Positions 1 to 5,622 of a DNA stretch of 6,698 nt are shown here, in pieces. This DNA is from Rubrivivax sp. (GTDB lineage Bacteria > Pseudomonadota > Gammaproteobacteria > Burkholderiales > Burkholderiaceae_C), in contig JAUYAJ010000415.1 in assembly GCA_030693565.1 (NCBI GenBank), forward strand, positions 1 to 6,698, read 5' to 3'. The translations under genes and the position numbers were made by a program. A model generated the notes under the pieces. The model was given only the letters and a program-made list of their open reading frames with translations. It had not been told where the DNA came from and searched no databases. How positions within the stretch are numbered: the first letter of the stretch is position 1; each line of letters begins with the position of its first letter.

Positions 1-678
1 GCGGCCATCGGCCCCAACACCGTGGCCTTCCTGGTGGAGCCGATCCAGGGCGAGGCCGGCATCATCGTGCCGCCGGTCGGCTATCTGCGCGCGGCGCGCG
101 AGATCTGCAGCCGCCACAACGTGTTGCTGGTCTGCGACGAAGTCCAGACCGGCCTGGGACGCACCGGCGCGCTGCTGGCCTGCGACCACGAAGGCATACG
201 CCCCGACGGACTGACGCTGGGCAAGGCGCTCGGCGGCGGGCTGTTGCCGGTCAGCGCCTTCCTGGCACGCGACGACGTCATGGCGCAGTTCCAGCCCGGC
301 GACCATGGCAGCACCTTCGGCGGCAACCCATTGGGCGCGGCGGTCGGCCTGGCCGCGCTCGACCTGCTGGTCAGTGAGCGGCTGGCCGAGCGTGCCGCCA
401 TCCTGGGCCAGCGGTTGCTGGACGGCTTGCGGGCACTGAATCACCCCGGTGTGCACGAAGTGCGCGGGCGCGGTCTGCTGGTCGGCATCGACCTGCATCC
501 GCACTTCGCGTCGGCGCGCCAGGCCTGCGAAGCCTTGATGCACGAAGGCGTGCTCACCAAGGAAACCCATGGCACGGTGGTGCGGATGGCGCCGCCACTG
601 GTGGCAACTGAAGCGCACATCGACGCCGCCGTCGCCGCGATCGGCCGGGTGCTGGTGCAATTGGCACGGCTGGCCTGA
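1..678 (+). CDS. rocD: Ornithine aminotransferase (ornithine--oxo-acid transaminase), 5' end missing
   Basis: PLP-dependent class III aminotransferase that moves the delta-amino group of ornithine to 2-oxoglutarate, giving glutamate semialdehyde/pyrroline-5-carboxylate in cytosolic arginine/ornithine catabolism. The frame is open from base 1 and ends at TGA 676-678, so 225 C-terminal residues are present. The family is about 400 residues, so roughly 170-180 N-terminal residues lie outside the window. The GTG at 22 is not a start: the codons before it continue the conserved stretch. Visible motifs are VEPIQGEAG, the PLP-ring aspartate in CDEVQTGLGRTG (codon 136-138), the Schiff-base lysine in LGKALGGG (codon 223-225), and PGDHGSTFGGNPL. 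The last motif and the ACDHEGIRPD stretch fit ornithine aminotransferase better than acetylornithine aminotransferase (ArgD), which is the main alternative. It converges on the porin gene. No frameshift or odd codon use is seen. Confidence 0.85.
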   Translation, partial: AAIGPNTVAFLVEPIQGEAGIIVPPVGYLRAAREICSRHNVLLVCDEVQTGLGRTGALLACDHEGIRPDGLTLGKALGGGLLPVSAFLARDDVMAQFQPGDHGSTFGGNPLGAAVGLAALDLLVSERLAERAAILGQRLLDGLRALNHPGVHEVRGRGLLVGIDLHPHFASARQACEALMHEGVLTKETHGTVVRMAPPLVATEAHIDAAVAAIGRVLVQLARLA

Positions 679-704
679 TCGCACCAGGTCATCGTCCGGG
701 CATG

Positions 705-731
705 AAAAAAGCCGGTCCAGGGACCGGCTTT
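705..731 (-). terminator. Intrinsic terminator of the porin gene
   Basis: A perfect inverted repeat, AAAGCCGGTCC (708-718) and GGACCGGCTTT (721-731), has only AG between the arms, so the real loop is probably the tetraloop CAGG. On the minus strand the hairpin is followed by six T (complement of A705-A710), the classic Rho-independent layout. It lies 42 bases beyond the porin stop. Read on the plus strand it is followed only by TTT then GC-rich sequence, so it may also stop rocD transcription, but less well. Confidence 0.88.
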
Positions 732-741
732 GCCGCAGGTG

Positions 742-759
742 GCCGGACTCGCGTCCGGC
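742..759. other. Second perfect hairpin in the rocD/porin gap
   Basis: GCCGGAC (742-748) and GTCCGGC (753-759) form a perfect 7-bp stem around the tetraloop TCGC. It lies between the porin stop codon and the main terminator, so porin mRNA would carry two tandem 3' hairpins. There is no T-tract on either side, so alone it is not a convincing terminator. A role in 3'-end protection or assisting termination is inference. Confidence 0.5.
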
Positions 760-772
760 GCGTCGCTGGCGA

Positions 773-1705
773 TCAGAAGTTGTGGCGCAGGCCCAGGGCG
801 ACCGAGCTGAAGTCGGCGGCGTAGCCGGTGGCGGCACTGGCGTTGACCTTCGTGTAGTAGGTGTAGGCCTTGGTGCGCTTGCTCAGGTTGTAGTTGTAGG
901 CCAGCGTGTACTGGTTGGCCGAGCTGTTGGCCACGTTGCTGTAGTCGCCAGCGCGGCCGTAGTTCAGGTGGAACTCCGACTTGCCCATCATGTAGGCACC
1001 GGCCAGGCGATAGGTGGTGCGGTCGCCCGAGGCGTAGACGTTCTCGTCGCGCTGGACGTAGCCGCCGAGCAGGAAGGCGCCGAGTTCGTAGAACGCGCGC
1101 ACGGCGTACTGGTTGGCGTTGCCGGCCTTCTCGTAGCCCGCGCCCAGTGCCAGCTTGCCCATGCTGTAGTTGGCGGCCAGCTCGTAGCTCTTGGTGGCGG
1201 CGGTTTCCTTCAGGCTGTAGGCGCCTTCCAGCGTCAGGCCCTTGGTCAGCTCGGGCGTGCGGTAGGCGATCTTGTTGGTGTTGCGGCCGGCGTAGGCGTA
1301 CAGCGCATCGCTGGACGGGCCGGTGTCGTGGTTGTGCATGCTGATGTAGTCAGCGGTGGCGAAGTAGGCTTCGCTGGTGAAGTTGCCCAGGCGCACGGTG
1401 CCGAAGGCGCCCGACAGGTTCACTTCGCTCTGACGACCCCAGAAAGCGGAAGCGGCGGTGCCGTTCGACGGGTCCAGGCCATGCTCGAGCACGAAGCCGG
1501 CCTTGAGGCCGCCACCGAGGGTTTCGGTGCCGCGAAAGCCCAGGCGCGACGAGTTGTTGGCCAACTGGGTCGACTTGATGCCATTGGCGTTCTGGCGCTC
1601 GACCGACAGGTTCAGGCGGCCATAGATGTCCACCGAGCTCTGGGCGAAGGCTTGACCGGCAACCAGCGTGGCCGCTGCGGCGGCAAAAAAGACGGCTTTG
1701 TTCAT
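773..1705 (-). CDS. General porin, Neisseria/Burkholderia type (outer-membrane beta-barrel)
   Basis: Outer-membrane porin of 310 residues, expected to form trimeric passive diffusion channels for small hydrophilic solutes. Residues 1-21 form a Sec signal peptide: a short basic start (MNK), an Ala-rich hydrophobic core and an AFA cleavage site before QSSVDIYGR. The body has alternating polar/hydrophobic strands with family signatures: SSRLGFRGTE (52-61), LGGGLKAGFVLEHGLDP (63-79), GTVRLGNF (102-109), the NLSKRTKAY strand (273-281), and a C-terminal GLRHNF ending in the terminal Phe used by the BAM complex. I chose the ATG at 1705 rather than the in-frame ATG at 1798. The first precedes the signal peptide directly and has AGGA (minus strand of 1711-1714) five bases upstream, while the 31-residue extension is Arg-rich and unlike a signal peptide. 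At about 310 residues it is slightly short for the family (about 340-380). Substrate preference cannot be read from sequence. The gene is monocistronic and ends at the terminator near 705-731. Confidence 0.92.
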   Translation of the reverse strand: MNKAVFFAAAAATLVAGQAFAQSSVDIYGRLNLSVERQNANGIKSTQLANNSSRLGFRGTETLGGGLKAGFVLEHGLDPSNGTAASAFWGRQSEVNLSGAFGTVRLGNFTSEAYFATADYISMHNHDTGPSSDALYAYAGRNTNKIAYRTPELTKGLTLEGAYSLKETAATKSYELAANYSMGKLALGAGYEKAGNANQYAVRAFYELGAFLLGGYVQRDENVYASGDRTTYRLAGAYMMGKSEFHLNYGRAGDYSNVANSSANQYTLAYNYNLSKRTKAYTYYTKVNASAATGYAADFSSVALGLRHNF

Positions 1706-1892
1706 ATCGATCCTGAATTGCGTTACACGAGATGGCTGCGGCGATGACGCTCGCAACCGGTGACGAAGTTTATGCCGCAGACCCGTATAAACCCGCATTC
1801 AGAAGGTTCGTCGGGGGCAACAAAGTGCGGCTCTGTGGCGCTTGCGCAACCATCGGCGGCGCAACGGATGCCGCGCAGACAATGGCCATCCC
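1706..1892. promoter_or_regulatory. Divergent intergenic region between porin and marC
   Basis: This 187-bp region must hold the porin promoter and probably that of marC. It is less GC-rich than its surroundings. The best -10-like box for marC is TATAAA at 1786-1791 (plus strand), but no good -35 lies 16-18 bases upstream. The minus strand shows CATAAA (1774-1769) as a poor -10 candidate for the porin, also without a convincing -35. An 8-bp palindrome, TTGCGCAA, lies at 1842-1849 and could be a protein-binding site or chance. I see no convincing small gene here. Confidence 0.3.
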
Positions 1893-2492
1893 ATGGATCA
1901 CACCTTCCTCTCCGCCCTGGTCTTGCTGCTGCTGGTGCTGGACCCGTTTGGCAGTTTGCCGATCTTCATTTCGGTGCTGCGCGGCGTCGACCCGGCGCGG
2001 CGCACGCGGGTCGCGCTGCGCGAAGTGGCGATCGCTTTTGCCGTGCTCGCCGTCTTCATGGTTGCCGGCCAGGGTTTCCTGGCGGTGATGCGGCTGTCCG
2101 AGCGCTCGCTGGAGGTGGCCGGTGGCGTCATCCTGCTGGTGATTGCGATGCGCATGGTGTTCGCCTCCGGGGCTGAGGCTTACGCAGTCGAAAGCGGGCA
2201 GGGCGAGCCCTTCATCTTTCCGCTCGCCGTGCCGTTGCTGGCCGGGCCGTCGGCGATGGCCACCGTGCTGCTGCTGGCCTCGCGCCAGCCCGACAGCCTG
2301 TGGCACTGGATGGGCGCGCTGACGGCGGCGATGCTGGTCTCGGGCGTGGTGTTGCTGGCCGCCGACCGCATCCGCAAGTTGCTGGGCGACTCGATGGTGA
2401 TGGCGATCGAAAAACTGATGGGCCTGGTGCTGACCGCGATCGCGGTCGAGATGATCCTGGCTGGGCTGAAGCGCTACTTCTTCGAGCCCTGA
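1893..2492 (+). CDS. MarC-family integral membrane protein
   Basis: Inner-membrane protein of 199 residues, a typical length for the MarC/YhgN family, which has about six membrane helices. Its transport substrate is not firmly established; an early link of E. coli MarC to multiple antibiotic resistance was later disputed. Family signatures are visible: DPFGSLPIF in the first helix (17-25) and FPLAVPLLAGPSAM (109-122). Hydrophobic segments lie near residues 5-27, 45-66, 72-92, 108-130, 137-157 and 172-191. The ATG at 1893 starts directly at the first hydrophobic segment. An upstream TTG (1842) would add 17 Arg-rich residues and is less likely. No good Shine-Dalgarno sequence precedes the ATG, and an out-of-frame ATG lies 11 bases upstream, so translation may be weak. 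It is divergent from the porin and converges on the ABC permease. No functional link to either neighbour is evident. Confidence 0.88.
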   Translation: MDHTFLSALVLLLLVLDPFGSLPIFISVLRGVDPARRTRVALREVAIAFAVLAVFMVAGQGFLAVMRLSERSLEVAGGVILLVIAMRMVFASGAEAYAVESGQGEPFIFPLAVPLLAGPSAMATVLLLASRQPDSLWHWMGALTAAMLVSGVVLLAADRIRKLLGDSMVMAIEKLMGLVLTAIAVEMILAGLKRYFFEP

Positions 2493-2502
2493 GCGCTGTC
2501 AT

Positions 2503-2551
2503 CGCCCCCGCAACATGTCGAACTGCGAGGGCGCTTTCAGCGCCCCCGCAG
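2503..2551. terminator. Convergent marC/permease hairpin region, probable bidirectional terminator
   Basis: A strong hairpin spans 2523-2551. CTGCG (2523-2527) and GGGCGCT (2529-2535) pair with AGCGCCC (2539-2545) and CGCAG (2547-2551), leaving a TTC loop and one A/C mismatch. The permease stop codon (2537-2539) lies in the loop and stem. A competing pairing is possible because CGCCCCCGCA occurs at both 2503-2512 and 2541-2550, and both can pair with TGCGAGGGCG (2524-2533). There is no T-tract on either side, so termination by this structure alone is uncertain. The position between two convergent genes is what supports the call. Confidence 0.5.
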
Positions 2552-3289
2552 GTGGGCCGGGGCCTCCAGCCGCTTGGCCAGCAGCGACAGCGTCAGCGTC
2601 AGCACCAGGTAGAGCGCCGAGATCGCCAGGTAGGGCTCCCAGTAGCGCGAATAGGCACCCGCGACGGTGCGCGCTGCCAAGGCCAGTTCGGCCAGGCCGA
2701 TGGCCGAGACCAGCGACGAGTCCTTGATCAGCGTCACGCCTTCGTTGACCAGCGCCGGCACCATGCGCCGGAAAGCCTGCGGCAGGACGACGAAGCGCAT
2801 CGCCTGCGCATGGGTCAGGCCGACGCTGTAGGCGGCCTGGGTCTGGCCGCGGTGGATGCTCTGGATGCCGGCGCGGAAGATCTCGCTGATGTAGGCGCCG
2901 GCGTTCAGGCTCAGCGCCACGCAGCCCGACAGGAAAGCGCCATGTTCCTGGCGGAACATGCGCGCCAGGTCGCCTGACAGCAGCAGGCCGCCGTCGGGGT
3001 GTACCAGCGCCGGCATCAGCGCGAAGTGCACGAGCAGGATCTGCACGAACAGCGGTGTGCCGCGGAAGAAGGTCACGTAGGCCAGCGTGACTGCGCGCGC
3101 CAGCTTCAGCGCCCAGGCCAGCGCGAGCGACTTGGGCTGGGGCGCATCGGCCGAACTGCTGACCAGACCGAACAGCACGCCCAGCAGCATGCCCACGCCG
3201 ATGGCGACGACGGTGAGCTGCATCGTCATCAGCAAGCCGGCGGCGAACAGCGGGCCGTAGCCCGACAAGATGTCCCAGCGCAGGTCCAT
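2537..3289 (-). CDS. Polar amino-acid ABC transporter permease (HisM/GlnP family)
   Basis: Inner-membrane permease subunit of 250 residues for a polar amino-acid importer working with the substrate-binding protein encoded just upstream. Hydrophobic segments lie near residues 13-43, 58-75, 82-94, 118-135, 190-206 and 220-237. Family marks are the early FFRGTPLFVQ stretch (74-83), NAGAYISEIFRAGI (129-142) and the cytoplasmic EAA loop (about 149-170, GQTQAAYSVGL followed by RFVVLPQA), which contacts the ATPase. It continues as VPALVNE and LIKDSSLVSAIG. Residues 44-56 (Ser/Ala/Pro/Gln-rich) and 95-117 are longer inter-helix loops than in minimal GlnP proteins. The ATG at 3289 lies 34 bases after the substrate-binding gene's stop, implying one transcript, though its Shine-Dalgarno sequence is weak. 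A single permease gene suggests a homodimer. No ATPase gene follows; the next gene is convergent marC. The substrate cannot be assigned from sequence. Confidence 0.92.
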   Translation of the reverse strand: MDLRWDILSGYGPLFAAGLLMTMQLTVVAIGVGMLLGVLFGLVSSSADAPQPKSLALAWALKLARAVTLAYVTFFRGTPLFVQILLVHFALMPALVHPDGGLLLSGDLARMFRQEHGAFLSGCVALSLNAGAYISEIFRAGIQSIHRGQTQAAYSVGLTHAQAMRFVVLPQAFRRMVPALVNEGVTLIKDSSLVSAIGLAELALAARTVAGAYSRYWEPYLAISALYLVLTLTLSLLAKRLEAPAHLRGR

Positions 3290-3323
3290 CAGTCTGCCGC
3301 CGCGGTGCCGCTCGGGAGGGCGC

Positions 3324-4175
3324 TTACTTCGACGCTGCGGTGGCTGGCGCGGCGGCGCCCGGTGCGGCGCCGAAGTACTTGGCGTAGATCTTGTCGTAGC
3401 TGCCGTCGGCCTTGATCGCGGCCAGGCCCTTGTTCAGCTGCGCCAGCAGTTCGGCGTTGCCCTTCTTGACGACGATGCCGTATTGCTCGGGCACGAATTC
3501 CTTGTCGCTGACGGTCTTGAACTTGCCGCCCGGGTTGTTGGCGACGTAGTGCACGACGACGCCGTTGTCGGCGACGACAGCGTCGACACCGCCCGATTCG
3601 AGTTCCTTCAGCGCCAGCGGCGTCGACTCGAAGCGCTTGATGTCCTTGCTGTTCTTGCCCTGCAGCTTGGTGACGGCCTCGTCGCCGGTGGTGCCGGTCT
3701 GGACGCCGACCTTGAGCTTCTTCAGGTCGGCGAACCTGGCGATCTTGCTGCCGTCCTTGACCGCAATCAGCTGGGCGGCGTCGAAGTAGGGGTCGCTGAA
3801 GTCCATCGACTGCTTGCGCTCGTCGGTGATGGTCACCGCCGACACCAGCAGGTCACGGTCGCCCTGCGCCAGCGCGTTGAAGATGCCTTCCCAGGGCGTG
3901 TTGACGAACTTGACTTCGAAGCCGGCCTTGGCGGCGATGGCCTGCACGACCTCGATGTCGAAGCCGACGATCTCGGCCTTCTCGTTCTGGCTCTCGAAGG
4001 GCGCGTAGGCGGCGTCGGTGCCGACGGTATAGACCTTCATCGGTGCCGGGGCCGGCGCGGCAGCCACCGGCGCGGCGGCCGGCGCCTCCTCTTTCTTGCC
4101 GCAGGCGGCGAGCACCAGGCTGGCCACCGAGACGGCGGCGACTTGCAGGAAACGGCGGGTCGTGATCGATGACAT
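3324..4175 (-). CDS. Amino-acid ABC transporter substrate-binding lipoprotein
   Basis: Periplasmic receptor of 283 residues for a polar amino-acid ABC importer (bacterial solute-binding protein family 3). The N-terminus is a lipoprotein signal: RR at 7-8, a hydrophobic core and the lipobox LAAC, with Cys25 the predicted lipidated residue. An Ala/Pro-rich linker (31-45) precedes the binding domain (about 46-268). Family motifs include the start YTVGTDAAYAPFE (49-61), GFDIEVVQAIA (71-81), and TITDERKQSMDFSDPYF (115-131), whose Arg120 is expected to bind the ligand carboxylate. Also present are VGVQTGTTG (156-164) and VDAVVADNG (197-205), whose Asp203 is expected to bind the alpha-amino group. 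The protein ends in another Ala/Pro-rich tail (270-283). The ATG at 4175 is chosen because it begins the signal peptide and has AAGGA (minus strand of 4181-4185) five bases upstream. A longer in-frame extension to 4496 merely runs antisense in frame through the DUF455 gene. It is cotranscribed with the permease. Basic or polar amino acids are plausible ligands, but this is not resolved. Confidence 0.93.
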   Translation of the reverse strand: MSSITTRRFLQVAAVSVASLVLAACGKKEEAPAAAPVAAAPAPAPMKVYTVGTDAAYAPFESQNEKAEIVGFDIEVVQAIAAKAGFEVKFVNTPWEGIFNALAQGDRDLLVSAVTITDERKQSMDFSDPYFDAAQLIAVKDGSKIARFADLKKLKVGVQTGTTGDEAVTKLQGKNSKDIKRFESTPLALKELESGGVDAVVADNGVVVHYVANNPGGKFKTVSDKEFVPEQYGIVVKKGNAELLAQLNKGLAAIKADGSYDKIYAKYFGAAPGAAAPATAASK

Positions 4176-4209
4176 CTGAATCCTTGTGCGGGAAAACGCG
4201 AAGCCGAGC

Positions 4210-4237
4210 AGTGTAAGCCGCTGCCAGCGGCAATCAA
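4210..4237 (-). promoter_or_regulatory. Candidate promoter of the ABC importer operon
   Basis: On the minus strand TTGATT (4237-4232) and TACACT (4215-4210) are spaced by 16 bases, each matching four of six consensus positions. The -35 overlaps the DUF455 stop codon. Transcription would begin near 4203, giving a leader of about 28 bases with the AAGGA ribosome site. The call is a pattern match only. Read-through from the DUF455 gene is an alternative. Confidence 0.35.
4217..4231. repeat. Perfect inverted repeat between DUF455 and ABC importer genes
   Basis: GCCGCT (4217-4222) and AGCGGC (4226-4231) are perfect complements around GCC. It starts two bases after the DUF455 stop on the minus strand and lies entirely within the spacer of the candidate importer promoter. 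It could be a weak terminator hairpin for the DUF455 gene (followed only by TTAC, so no real T-tract) or an operator. The sequence does not decide between them. Confidence 0.45.
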
Positions 4238-5058
4238 TCCCCTGCCGGCCGACCGCCGGCCACAGCTTCCAGCGCCGCCAGTTCCTCGGGGGTGAAGCCG
4301 GCGCGGCGGCGCGCTTCCAGGTTGAACGGCCCTTTGAGCCGCGGCGCGCCATGCCGGCGCGTGAGTTCGGCGTAATGGTCCAGCGGGTCGAGCCCGGCGA
4401 GCGCACATTGGCGCCGGTACCAGTGGTTGCCGATCGCCACATGGCCGACCTCGTCGCGCAAGATAAGGCCCAGGATCTCGGCGGCGCGGGCGTCACCGGC
4501 CTGCAGCAGGCGGCGCTGCATCGGCGGCGTGGCGTCCAGGCCGCGCGCTTCCAGCGTGCGAGGCACCAGCGCCATGCGGGCGGTGAGGTCGGCGGCCGTG
4601 CTCTCGGCCATCGCCCACAAGCCGTTGTGGGCGACGAAGTCGCCGTAGTCGCGGCCCAGGGTGTTCAGGTGTTCGCGCACGAGCGTGAAGTGCAGCGCTT
4701 CTTCGGCGGCCACGCTGAGCCAGTCGCGGTAGTAGGCGATCGGCATGCCGGCAAAGCGCCAGACCGCGTCCAGCGCCAGGTTGATGGCGTTGAACTCGAT
4801 GTGCGCCACCGCGTGCAGCAAGGCGGCACGGCCTTCGGTGGTGAAAGGCGTGCGCCGCGGCACCTCGACGGCCGACACCAGGCGCGGGCTGCCCGGGCGG
4901 CCGGGCAGCGGCTGCGCCGGCGTCAGCTGCGCTGCTGGGTCGAACTGCGCGCCTGCCTCTGACATGGTCCAGGCTGCCCAGGCGGCCTGGGTCGCGGCCA
5001 CTTTGGTGGCCGGATCGCATTCGCTCAAGGCCTCCAGGGCACGCTGTCTCAGCTCCAT
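4234..5058 (-). CDS. DUF455 family ferritin-like (probable diiron) protein
   Basis: Cytosolic protein of 274 residues resembling the DUF455 ferritin-like family, whose biochemical role I do not know to be established. The helical core carries the residue pattern of a carboxylate-bridged diiron site: Glu88 in AHIEFNAINLALD, Glu120 with His123 in VAAEEALHF, Glu152 in WAMAESTAAD, and Glu203 with His206 in LRDEVGHVAIG. Also visible are the family-like stretches HNGLWAM (144-150), VPRTLEARGLD (165-175), and a C-terminal HGAPRLKGPFNLEARRRAGF (236-255). There is no signal peptide or membrane segment. The ATG at 5058 is the best start: upstream in-frame sequence has no nearby start codon and runs antisense through the neighbouring gene, where the frame stays open to 5595 only because of base composition. 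Only TAGGG abuts the ATG, with no spacing, so a normal Shine-Dalgarno sequence is missing. It is divergent over 39 bp from the carbonic anhydrase gene and lies 58 bp upstream of the ABC importer. Iron or oxygen chemistry is inferred from the ligands only. Confidence 0.88.
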   Translation of the reverse strand: MELRQRALEALSECDPATKVAATQAAWAAWTMSEAGAQFDPAAQLTPAQPLPGRPGSPRLVSAVEVPRRTPFTTEGRAALLHAVAHIEFNAINLALDAVWRFAGMPIAYYRDWLSVAAEEALHFTLVREHLNTLGRDYGDFVAHNGLWAMAESTAADLTARMALVPRTLEARGLDATPPMQRRLLQAGDARAAEILGLILRDEVGHVAIGNHWYRRQCALAGLDPLDHYAELTRRHGAPRLKGPFNLEARRRAGFTPEELAALEAVAGGRPAGD

Positions 5059-5061
5059 CCC

Positions 5062-5071
5062 TAGAATTATC
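5062..5071. promoter_or_regulatory. Overlapping divergent -10 elements between DUF455 and carbonic anhydrase genes
   Basis: TAGAAT on the plus strand (5062-5067) and GATAAT on the minus strand (5071-5066) share two bases; each differs from TATAAT at one position. They are the only AT-rich patch in the 39-bp gap. The plus element would start transcription about 24 bases before the carbonic anhydrase ATG. The minus element lies seven bases before the DUF455 ATG, so its transcript would start at or next to that ATG and be leaderless. No recognisable -35 is present at normal spacing for either. Confidence 0.45.
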
Positions 5072-5097
5072 GGTTCTGCCCACCTCGGAAGCTCACC

Positions 5098-5622
5098 ATG
5101 GCCGTCTACTCGCTCGACCACCACAACCCGCAGATCGCTGCCACCGCCTGGGTCGCCGACAACGCGACCGTCATCGGCCGGGTCGCGCTGGGCGTGGACT
5201 CCAGCGTATGGTACGGCGTCGTCATTCGCGGCGACACCGAGCAGATCACCATCGGCCGCGGCTGCAACATCCAGGATGGCAGCGTGCTGCACGCCGACCC
5301 CGGCGTGCCGCTGACGCTGGGCGACCATGTCTCGGTCGGCCACCAAGTGATGCTGCATGGCTGCACCGTGGGCGACGGCACGCTGATCGGCATCCAGGCG
5401 GTGGTGCTGAACCGCGCCCGCATCGGTCGCAACAGCATCGTTGGCGCCGGCGCGCTGGTGACCGAAGGCAAGGAATTCCCCGACGGTTCGCTGATCATCG
5501 GCAGCCCGGCCAAGGTGGCGCGCGCGTTGACGCCCGAAGAGATCGAGCGCCTGGCGATGACGGCCGCGCACTACGTCAGCAACGCGCGCCGCCACCGCGA
5601 CGGCCTGAAGAGGCTGGACTGA
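5098..5622 (+). CDS. Gamma-class carbonic anhydrase-like hexapeptide-repeat protein
   Basis: Cytosolic protein of 174 residues of the gamma carbonic anhydrase (YrdA/PaaY/CaiE-like) family, a trimer with a left-handed beta-helix that binds a metal at subunit interfaces. The three metal-binding histidines are visible: His65 in SVLHADPG, His82 in SVGHQVMLHG and His87 in the same stretch. Arg44 and Asp46 (VIRGD) and Gln59/Asp60 (NIQDGSV) match conserved active-site and trimer residues. Hexapeptide repeats run from about 11 to 120, followed by the IGSPAKVARALTPEEIE segment (134-150) and a C-terminal helix. Catalytic hydration of CO2 is known for archaeal Cam but unproven for many bacterial relatives, so activity is uncertain. 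The ATG at 5098 has GGAAG (5087-5091) six bases upstream. Its stop shares a base with the hslO start (TGATG), so the two genes are almost certainly cotranscribed and translationally coupled. Confidence 0.92.
   Translation: MAVYSLDHHNPQIAATAWVADNATVIGRVALGVDSSVWYGVVIRGDTEQITIGRGCNIQDGSVLHADPGVPLTLGDHVSVGHQVMLHGCTVGDGTLIGIQAVVLNRARIGRNSIVGAGALVTEGKEFPDGSLIIGSPAKVARALTPEEIERLAMTAAHYVSNARRHRDGLKRLD

Noticed and set aside
569..1747. A 392-codon plus-strand open frame antisense to the porin and rocD tail
   Set aside because: The porin on the opposite strand has a clear signal peptide and family motifs. The antisense frame is Val/Ala/Gly/Arg-rich, as expected from the complement of GC-rich coding sequence, and has no recognisable domain.
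1882..2088. Small plus-strand frame starting at the ATG 11 bases before marC
   Set aside because: It runs out of frame through marC with Cys/Ser/Trp/Arg-rich composition. It may slightly affect marC initiation but does not look like a gene.
4141..4175. Twin-arginine (Tat) export signal in the substrate-binding protein
   Set aside because: RR is followed directly by FL without the intervening residue of the RRxFL motif, and the lipobox LAAC fits a Sec-exported lipoprotein typical of the family.
4186..4962. A 258-codon plus-strand open frame antisense to the DUF455 gene
   Set aside because: It mirrors the DUF455 coding strand, has no recognisable domain, and is explained by third-position GC bias.
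5059..5595. N-terminal extension of the DUF455 protein to 453 residues
   Set aside because: The extra 179 residues are antisense to the gamma carbonic anhydrase and show no family similarity; the ATG at 5058 gives a plausible family length.
5208..5621. N-terminal extension of Hsp33 to 456 residues
   Set aside because: The extension reads the carbonic anhydrase gene out of frame and is Arg-rich. The TGATG overlap and standard Hsp33 N-terminus fix the start at 5622.
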